64,000 bases of DNA from Anaerococcus prevotii DSM 20548 (GTDB lineage: Bacteria; Bacillota; Clostridia; Tissierellales; Peptoniphilaceae), in contig NC_013171.1 in the NCBI RefSeq assembly GCF_000024105.1, forward strand, positions 496,001 to 560,000, read 5' to 3'. The first letter of the stretch is position 1; the number at the start of each line of letters is the position of its first letter. The notes beneath the pieces are model-generated. The model was not told where the DNA came from. It saw only the letters and a list, made by a program, of their open reading frames with translations, and searched no databases. Below are positions 58,688 through 64,000 of this stretch, piece after piece. A program made the position numbers and the translations under genes.

Positions 58688-58915
58688 ATGGCAGGAAGAA
58701 GATTCAGACCAAGAAAAAAGGTAGATCCATTTGTAAAAGATCCATCAAAAGTTATCGATTATAAAGATATTGAAACTTTAAAAAGATTCGTTACAGATAG
58801 AGGTAAGATTCTACCTAGAAGAGTAACAGGTCTTAATGCAAAACATCAAAGAGAAATAACACGTGCTATTAAAAGAGCTCGTCAAGTTGCATTATTACCA
58901 TACGAAGAAAACTAA
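58688..58915 (+). CDS. rpsR: 30S ribosomal protein S18
   Basis: 75 residues ([11 protein letters not shown]...). The core [43 protein letters not shown] is typical and it has no zinc-binding cysteines, so it is the C-minus form. The ATG at 58688 is preferred over one 3 bp upstream because AAAGG at 58676-58680 is better spaced to it. It is the last gene of the operon; a folded RNA element follows before hppA. Confidence 0.96.
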   Translation: MAGRRFRPRKKVDPFVKDPSKVIDYKDIETLKRFVTDRGKILPRRVTGLNAKHQREITRAIKRARQVALLPYEEN

Positions 58916-58957
58916 GTAAATAGATAATATATAGATAAATTTCAATAAGCAATATTA

Positions 58958-59113
58958 AGGGGACTGTTGCAGAGTGAATTTATAGTTTCACTGTTAGCCC
59001 ATCCTATAAAAATCGCCCAAGCGGGGTAGTTAGCCCGAGTAGCTTAGACGAATTTTGTTAGGGTGGAGTTAGCGAAGGCTATATCTTCTTTCTTTGCACC
59101 GTCCTCTTTTTAT
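58958..59113 (+). ncRNA. Structured RNA candidate between rpsR and hppA
   Basis: About 150 nt closed by AGGGGAC (58958-58964) with GTCCTCT (59101-59107), then TGCAGAG (58968-58974) with CTTTGCA (59092-59098). Within lie AGTGAA/TTCACT (58973-58992); CCATCCTA (58999-59006) with TAGGGTGG (59059-59066); AAAAATCG with CGAATTTT; AAGC/GCTT with GGG/CCC; and a TAGC-GAAG-GCTA hairpin. A T-rich run follows at 59108. It shares TTAGGGTGGA-N4-GCGAARGC with the tuf repeats. It matches no riboswitch or RNA that I recognise. Confidence 0.6.
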
Positions 59114-59138
59114 TTGATTGGTATTTTTGTAATAATAC

Positions 59139-59166
59139 TTGAAAATTTACCAATATATATTAAAAT
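59139..59166 (+). promoter_or_regulatory. Possible hppA promoter
   Basis: TTGAAA (59139-59144), 16 bp, TAAAAT (59161-59166), directly ahead of the hppA ribosome site. The spacing to the start is short (about 20 nt). Confidence 0.4.
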
Positions 59167-59187
59167 TATTATGAATAGGAGGAAATT

Positions 59188-61152
59188 ATGTTCGTAGAAA
59201 TTTTGGCCTTGATTGTGGCAATCCTAGCAGTATTATTTATGGGATTTACAATCAAATCAAAAATTATGCCTGTATCTGCAGGTAATAAGAGAATGACAGA
59301 AATTGCAGGACATATTAAAGACGGTGCTATGACTTTCATAAGCCGTGAATATAAGTACATTGCAATATTTGTCGTAGTTGTATCTATCCTAATAGCAATC
59401 TTCTTAAATGTTAAGATTATGCTTTGCTATATTTTAGGATCAGTATTTTCAATGCTAGCTGGCTACATCGGTATGAGGGTTTCAACAGAAGCTAATGCTA
59501 GATGTGCCAATATGGCACTTGAAGATGGAACAAATGGTGCTTTAAAGGTAGCATTTTCTGGTGGATCAGTAATGGGATTTGCCGTTACAGGTCTTGGATT
59601 TTTAGGTATTATGATAACTTACCTTGTGTATAGAGATCCAGCTATCCTAATGGGCTATTCCCTAGGTGCTTCATCTGTAGCTCTTTTTGCTAGAGTTGGT
59701 GGTGGTATCTATACAAAAGCAGCCGACCTTGGTGCTGACCTTGTTGGTAAGGTAGAAGCAGGTATTCCAGAAGATGACCCAAGAAACCCAGCGGTTATCG
59801 CTGATAACGTAGGAGATAACGTAGGAGACGTTGCAGGTATGGGTGCTGACCTTTTTGAGTCTTACTCAGGAGCAATCATCTCTGCAGTAACACTTGGTAT
59901 TATCGCAAGTGGTGATGCTGGAATGAAGTTTACATTTTTCCTAGTTGCTATAGGAATTTTAGCTAGTATCTTCTCAAGTATTATGTTCTTGACTAAAAAG
60001 CACAATAACCCACAAAAATCACTAATGAATACAATCTATGTTTCAGGTGGAATTGTTCTTGTTGCAAGTTTGATTCTTTCATTTATGTATTTCCAAAGTC
60101 TAAATGCAGCTTTGGCGATTATTGTAGGTATCGTGGTAGGAATACTTATTGGACTTCTTACAGAATATTACACATCTGATAAGTATAAATATGTTAAAAA
60201 CATCGCGGATGAATCTAAAACTGGTGTTGCTACAAACATCATCGCAGGACTTTCAACAGGTATGCTTTCAACAGTATTCCCAATTATCCTAATTGCTTTG
60301 GGAATTATGGTAGCTTACTGGGCTAACGGAGTATTTGGTATAGCACTTTCTGCTGTAGGTATGCTTTCAACAACAGCAACAACTGTAACAGTTGACGCTT
60401 ATGGACCAATCACAGATAACGCTGGTGGAATCGCTGAGATGAGCTACCTTCCAGAAGGAGTTAGAGACATCACAGATGAGCTAGACTCAATTGGTAATAC
60501 AACTGCCGCAATCGGTAAGGGATTTGCAATTGGATCTGCTGCCCTAACAGCACTTTCACTATTTGTAACTTATTCAGAAACCCTAAATCTTGGTGCAATC
60601 TCAATTCTTGATGCCAAGGTAGTTGCAGGAATGTTTATTGGTGCTATGCTTCCATTCTTATTTACAGCCCTTACAATGAACTCAGTTGGTAAGGCTGCTA
60701 CAGAAATGATCGAAGAAGTTAGAAGCCAATTTAGATCAGATGATAGAATCCTAAAGGGTGAAGTAGAACCAAACTATGCAAGATGTATTGATATTTCAAC
60801 TACAGCTTCTCTTAAGGAGATGATCCTTCCAGGAGTTCTTGCAATAATCGTTCCAATCTTTGTAGGAAAAGTATTAGGTCCATATGCCCTCGGAGGACTA
60901 TTAGCAGGAGCCTTAGTTACAGGAGTACTAATGGCAATCTTTATGTCAAATTCAGGTGGAGCTTGGGATAATGCTAAAAAATACATCGAAACTCTTCCAG
61001 GAGAAGATGGTAAGGGATCAGATGCTCACAAGGCATCAGTTGTTGGAGATACTGTAGGTGATCCATTCAAGGATACATCAGGTCCATCTCTAAACATCCT
61101 TATCAAACTTATGACTGTAGTATCAGTTGTATGTGCAAACTTATTTATTTAA
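59188..61152 (+). CDS. hppA: Membrane-bound pyrophosphatase (ion-pumping)
   Basis: 654-residue polytopic protein with about 16 membrane helices. It couples pyrophosphate hydrolysis to pumping of H+ or Na+ across the cytoplasmic membrane. The active-site runs [14 protein letters not shown] (near 173) and [31 protein letters not shown] (near 193-223), and [21 protein letters not shown] near the C-terminus, are intact. The [21 protein letters not shown] segment (near 438) has Ala where K+-independent enzymes have Lys, so it belongs to the K+-dependent group; the pumped ion remains open. AGGAGG precedes the ATG. Confidence 0.95.
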   Translation: MFVEILALIVAILAVLFMGFTIKSKIMPVSAGNKRMTEIAGHIKDGAMTFISREYKYIAIFVVVVSILIAIFLNVKIMLCYILGSVFSMLAGYIGMRVSTEANARCANMALEDGTNGALKVAFSGGSVMGFAVTGLGFLGIMITYLVYRDPAILMGYSLGASSVALFARVGGGIYTKAADLGADLVGKVEAGIPEDDPRNPAVIADNVGDNVGDVAGMGADLFESYSGAIISAVTLGIIASGDAGMKFTFFLVAIGILASIFSSIMFLTKKHNNPQKSLMNTIYVSGGIVLVASLILSFMYFQSLNAALAIIVGIVVGILIGLLTEYYTSDKYKYVKNIADESKTGVATNIIAGLSTGMLSTVFPIILIALGIMVAYWANGVFGIALSAVGMLSTTATTVTVDAYGPITDNAGGIAEMSYLPEGVRDITDELDSIGNTTAAIGKGFAIGSAALTALSLFVTYSETLNLGAISILDAKVVAGMFIGAMLPFLFTALTMNSVGKAATEMIEEVRSQFRSDDRILKGEVEPNYARCIDISTTASLKEMILPGVLAIIVPIFVGKVLGPYALGGLLAGALVTGVLMAIFMSNSGGAWDNAKKYIETLPGEDGKGSDAHKASVVGDTVGDPFKDTSGPSLNILIKLMTVVSVVCANLFI

Positions 61153-61161
61153 GAAAAATAT

Positions 61162-61190
61162 TTGACAAAACATCCATGGCATTGTAAAAT
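61162..61190 (+). promoter_or_regulatory. Promoter of the arg operon
   Basis: TTGACA (61162-61167), 17 bp, TAAAAT (61185-61190), leading into the T-box leader. Confidence 0.8.
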
Positions 61191-61217
61191 GTAATCAATC
61201 AATAGATTTAGTTAGGA

Positions 61218-61462
61218 AAAGTGTTGAAGAGAAGAGTAATTAATTTGAAGCTTCAAGCGAATCCCGGTTGGTGCGAGGGGATAAGCAGACGGTTAATGAA
61301 AAGAACCTCAGAGCATATAGGTCGATACAAGGAGACCTATACGGGAACTCCCGTTACAGAGTTAGAGTATGTTAGTACTTGATGAGGTCTATCCTGTGAA
61401 GGATAGATAAATATGGGTGGTATCACGAGCTTTCGTCCCTTTTGGGATGAAGGCTCTTTTTT
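61218..61462 (+). promoter_or_regulatory. T-box leader upstream of argG
   Basis: A tRNA-sensing leader of about 245 nt that fills most of the 373-bp gap between hppA and argG. Stem I starts near 61218 with the AGTA element, an apical GGTTGGTGCGAGG loop (near 61273), and a GAAAAGAAC specifier-loop strand near 61300. The antiterminator bulge GGGTGGTATCACG lies at 61415-61427. The terminator arms at 61427-61439 and 61444-61456 pair around a short T-rich loop, followed by a T run at 61456-61462. The specifier is ambiguous by eye (AGA for Arg, or AAG); the arginine-synthesis genes downstream favour Arg. Confidence 0.88.
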
Positions 61463-61525
61463 ATTACCAGAAGAGTCTTAGGCACGTATAGCTAATATTG
61501 ATTAATAAAAATTAAGGAGATAAAA

Positions 61526-62758
61526 ATGAAACAAAATGAATATCAAATCTTAAAAGAAGCGAAAAAAGTTATACTTGCCTACTCAGGTGGGCTAGATACA
61601 TCAGTCCTTACGACTTGGTTACTGGAAAAGGGAGTAGGAGAAGTGGTTTGTGTATCAGTCGACTTAGGTCAGGTCAAAGATCCAGATAAGCTAAAAGAAA
61701 AGGCCCTAGACCAAGGAGCTAGCAAGTTTTACAATGTCAATGTAGAAGATGAATTTATAGAAAAATACGCCTACAAGTCACTCCTTGCAGGAGCCAAATA
61801 CGAAAACTTGTACCTACTAGGAACTGCCATAGCTAGGCCTTTAATAGCCAAGGTCTTGGTAGATATCTATGAGAAAGAAGGGGCAGATCTTATAGTACAT
61901 GGTTGTACAGGAAAGGGAAATGACCAAATAAGGTTTGAACTTTCTATAGCAGCCCTAGATCCTAAGATTAAGGTCCTTGCTCCTTGGAGGTTCTGGGATA
62001 TCAAGGGCCGTAGCGAAGAAGAAGCCTACGCAGCAAGCCACGGCATCAAGCTAGACTTCACTAAGGAAGAAGACTACTCCATGGATGAGAATATCTGGCA
62101 CTTATCCCACGAAGGACTTGACCTAGAAAATCCAGAAAATGAAGCAGATCTTGACAAAATCCTCCACTGGATCACTCCTCCAGAAAAGGCCCCTGACGAA
62201 GCTCAAATAGTAGAAATAGGCTTTGAAAAAGGAAAACCAATCTCGCTAAATGGCAAGAAACTTAAGGGAAGCGATATGGTCAAAGCCTTAAATAAAATTG
62301 CAGGAAGTCATGGAATAGGAATTGATGACATGGTAGAAAGCAGGGTAGTTGGTATGAAAAGCAGGGGAGTATATGAAAACCCAGCAGCAAGTCTTCTATA
62401 CTTTGCTCTAGAGAAACTCCAATCAGTAACAATACATCCAGAAGCCCTAGCCTACAAGCAAAAGATGAGCCTTGATTATGCAAATCTTGTCTATGAAGGA
62501 AAATGGATGACCCCACTTAAGGAAGCCATGGACATATTTATGGAAAAGGTAAATGAAAATACAAGCGGAAGTGTTAAGGTGAAACTATACAAGGGAAATA
62601 TGTATCCTGCGGGAATTTTTGCTGACAAGGCCTTGTTTGATGAAGAACTTGCGACCTTCGAGGAAGATGATGTATATAGCCAAGAAGATGCAACAGGCTT
62701 TATCAACCTTTTTGGACTATCCACAAAGACTTATGCAGCAGTAATGAAAGAAGATTAG
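61526..62758 (+). CDS. argG: Argininosuccinate synthase
   Basis: 410-residue ATP-dependent ligase joining citrulline and aspartate to make argininosuccinate. The N-terminal PP-loop AYSGGLDTSVLTTWL (near 18), the GCTGKGNDQIRFELS block (near 127) and LAPWRFWD (near 152) identify the enzyme. A 15-residue extension precedes the PP-loop. It follows the T-box, so charging of the cognate tRNA should control it. Nine bases separate it from argH. No ornithine carbamoyltransferase gene is in view, so citrulline must come from elsewhere. Confidence 0.97.
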   Translation: MKQNEYQILKEAKKVILAYSGGLDTSVLTTWLLEKGVGEVVCVSVDLGQVKDPDKLKEKALDQGASKFYNVNVEDEFIEKYAYKSLLAGAKYENLYLLGTAIARPLIAKVLVDIYEKEGADLIVHGCTGKGNDQIRFELSIAALDPKIKVLAPWRFWDIKGRSEEEAYAASHGIKLDFTKEEDYSMDENIWHLSHEGLDLENPENEADLDKILHWITPPEKAPDEAQIVEIGFEKGKPISLNGKKLKGSDMVKALNKIAGSHGIGIDDMVESRVVGMKSRGVYENPAASLLYFALEKLQSVTIHPEALAYKQKMSLDYANLVYEGKWMTPLKEAMDIFMEKVNENTSGSVKVKLYKGNMYPAGIFADKALFDEELATFEEDDVYSQEDATGFINLFGLSTKTYAAVMKED

Positions 62759-62767
62759 GAGAAATAA

Positions 62768-64000
62768 ATGAAGTTATGGAGCGGAATGCTTTCAGGTGAG
62801 TTGGATAAGCTAGCAGAAGAATTTAACGATTCAATCAAAATCGATAAAAGACTAGTATATTGTGATATAGAAGGATCTATTGCCCATGTAGAAATGCTCG
62901 GCAAAAACAATATAATCTCTGATGAAGAAAAAGAAAAAATCATCACAGGTCTTTCTTTAATATATAAGAAGCTTAAAGAAGGTAAGGAAGAAGTAGACGA
63001 ATCCTACGAAGATATCCATACATTTGTCGAAGCAAGACTTATCGAAGAGATCGGTCCTGTCGGTAAGAAAATGCACACAGCAAGGTCAAGAAACGACCAG
63101 GTTACAACAGATTTTAAGCTTTATCTAAGAAATGAATGTGAAAATATCATAGAAGATACGAAAGCTTATGTAGAAGCTCTTATAAAACTTGCTGAGAAAA
63201 ACACCAAGACCATAATGCCAGGCTACACCCACCTTCAAGCAGCCCAAGCCGTAACTTTTGCCCACCATCTCTGTGCCTATGCTATGATGGGATTAAGAGA
63301 TATAGAAAGAATAAAGTCCTTTAGGCAAAGGATGAACGAGCTTCCACTGGGAGCTTGTGCCCTAGCGGGTACGACCTATGATATAGGTAGGGACTTTGTC
63401 AAAGAAAAGCTTGGCTTTACATCTCTTATGCAAAACTCCATGGATGCAGTAAGTGATAGGGACTATGTAATTGAATTATCTTCGATTATATCCCTTATCT
63501 CCATCCACCTATCTAGACTTTCAGAAGAACTTATAATATTTTCTTCCCAACCTTACTCATTTGTAAGAATTGACGATAAATATTCTACAGGCTCTTCAAT
63601 TATGCCCCAGAAGAAAAATCCTGACATGGCTGAGCTGATAAGGGCAAAAGCAGCAAGACTTATTGCAAACACAAATCAGTCAATGATTATGATGAAGGGA
63701 CTTCCTCTTGCTTATTCTAAGGATATGCAGGAAGATAAGGAAGGAATATTTGAAAGTATAGATACCATAAGGGCTATGCTTAAAATAATGGCAGGACAGA
63801 TAGAAAGCCTTAAGGTCAATAAGGAGAAAATGCTAGCTGCCTCTAAGGAGGGCTATCTTAATGCAACTGACGTGGCGGATTATCTCGTTGGGAAAAATCT
63901 TCCCTTTAGGGATGCCCACCATATATCAGCAAGGCTTGTAAAATACGCCATGGAGAAAAATCTGTGCTTGGAGGATCTCCCTCTAGAAATTTATAAAAAT
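62768..64000 (+). CDS. argH: Argininosuccinate lyase, 3' end cut by window
   Basis: 411 of roughly 460 residues are visible, starting MKLWSGMLSGELDKLAEEFNDSI. The family signature GSSIMPQKKNPDMAEL (near 276) and the HTARSRNDQV segment (near 103-113) carry active-site residues of the fumarase/aspartase superfamily. The enzyme splits argininosuccinate into arginine and fumarate. TTAGGAG precedes the ATG. The stop codon is outside the window. Confidence 0.95.
   Translation, partial: MKLWSGMLSGELDKLAEEFNDSIKIDKRLVYCDIEGSIAHVEMLGKNNIISDEEKEKIITGLSLIYKKLKEGKEEVDESYEDIHTFVEARLIEEIGPVGKKMHTARSRNDQVTTDFKLYLRNECENIIEDTKAYVEALIKLAEKNTKTIMPGYTHLQAAQAVTFAHHLCAYAMMGLRDIERIKSFRQRMNELPLGACALAGTTYDIGRDFVKEKLGFTSLMQNSMDAVSDRDYVIELSSIISLISIHLSRLSEELIIFSSQPYSFVRIDDKYSTGSSIMPQKKNPDMAELIRAKAARLIANTNQSMIMMKGLPLAYSKDMQEDKEGIFESIDTIRAMLKIMAGQIESLKVNKEKMLAASKEGYLNATDVADYLVGKNLPFRDAHHISARLVKYAMEKNLCLEDLPLEIYKN

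Noticed and set aside
61218-61462. A tRNA gene suggested by GCGAATCC-like and GGTGCGAG strings
   Set aside because: No cloverleaf can be drawn; these belong to the T-box stem I and apical loop.

Overview
The window is a low-GC, AT-biased Gram-positive chromosome segment. Gene content and sequence style point to an anaerobic Firmicute of the Peptoniphilaceae (Anaerococcus-like). The clues are a class III fructose bisphosphatase, a GlnN-type glutamine synthetase, a membrane pyrophosphatase, a pneumococcal-type histidine triad lipoprotein, PTS sugar systems, a T-box leader, and strong AGGAGG ribosome binding sites. The genus is inference. No mobile element, prophage, CRISPR array, rRNA or tRNA gene was found.

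Layout. 1-7.1 kb: the 3' part of a UPF0210/PFL gene, a cyclophilin, glnN, fbp (minus), an acidic membrane protein (minus) and a nitroreductase. 7.3-14.6 kb: rpoB-rpoC under their own promoter, with no rplJL in front. 14.9-20 kb: aldo/keto reductase, ClC channel, PH-domain protein, MATE exporter and thiol peroxidase. 20.2-24.7 kb: a maltose-type cassette (PTS IICB, GH4 6-phospho-alpha-glucosidase) followed by two overlapping RpiR-type regulators. 25-29.3 kb: str operon rpsL-rpsG-fusA-tuf, whose 3' untranslated region carries three tandem ~106-126 nt structured repeats before the terminator. 30.2-34.9 kb: a zinc uptake operon (znuA-znuC-znuB-histidine triad lipoprotein) behind two Fur-family-like operators. 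35.3-40.9 kb: oppBCDFA oligopeptide importer. 41-47 kb: DMT transporter, YkvI-like transporter, small membrane protein and trehalose PTS plus phosphotrehalase. 47-53.5 kb (minus): a zinc-ribbon membrane protein with an SPFH/SHOCT protein, a repeat-bearing surface protein and a large MacB/FtsX-type ABC protein. 53.6-57.7 kb: a shrunken GH13 pseudoenzyme, a TcyP-like symporter, a TIM-barrel protein and a P1 peptidase. 57.8-61.2 kb: rpsF-ssb-rpsR, a folded ~150 nt RNA candidate, then hppA. 61.2-64 kb: a T-box-controlled argG-argH operon, with argH cut by the window edge.

How it works together. Peptide import (opp, P1 peptidase), amino-acid handling (glnN, TcyP-like, YkvI-like, T-box-argGH) and phosphorylated disaccharide use (maltose and trehalose PTS, each with its own phospho-hydrolase, sharing a glucose-type EIIA not seen here) fit a peptide- and sugar-using anaerobe of host surfaces. 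Fbp and the pyrophosphatase fit gluconeogenesis and energy-sparing metabolism.

The strongest unexplained signals are RNA-level. (1) The tuf 3' repeats have three hairpins per unit, with compensatory changes and a loop-confined insertion. (2) A folded element between rpsR and hppA shares their TTAGGGTGGA-N4-GCGAARGC module. (3) An RpiR regulator appears to start at AUC or AUU directly behind a terminator. (4) A catalytically dead trehalase-like paralogue is encoded near the real enzyme. All structures were folded by eye.
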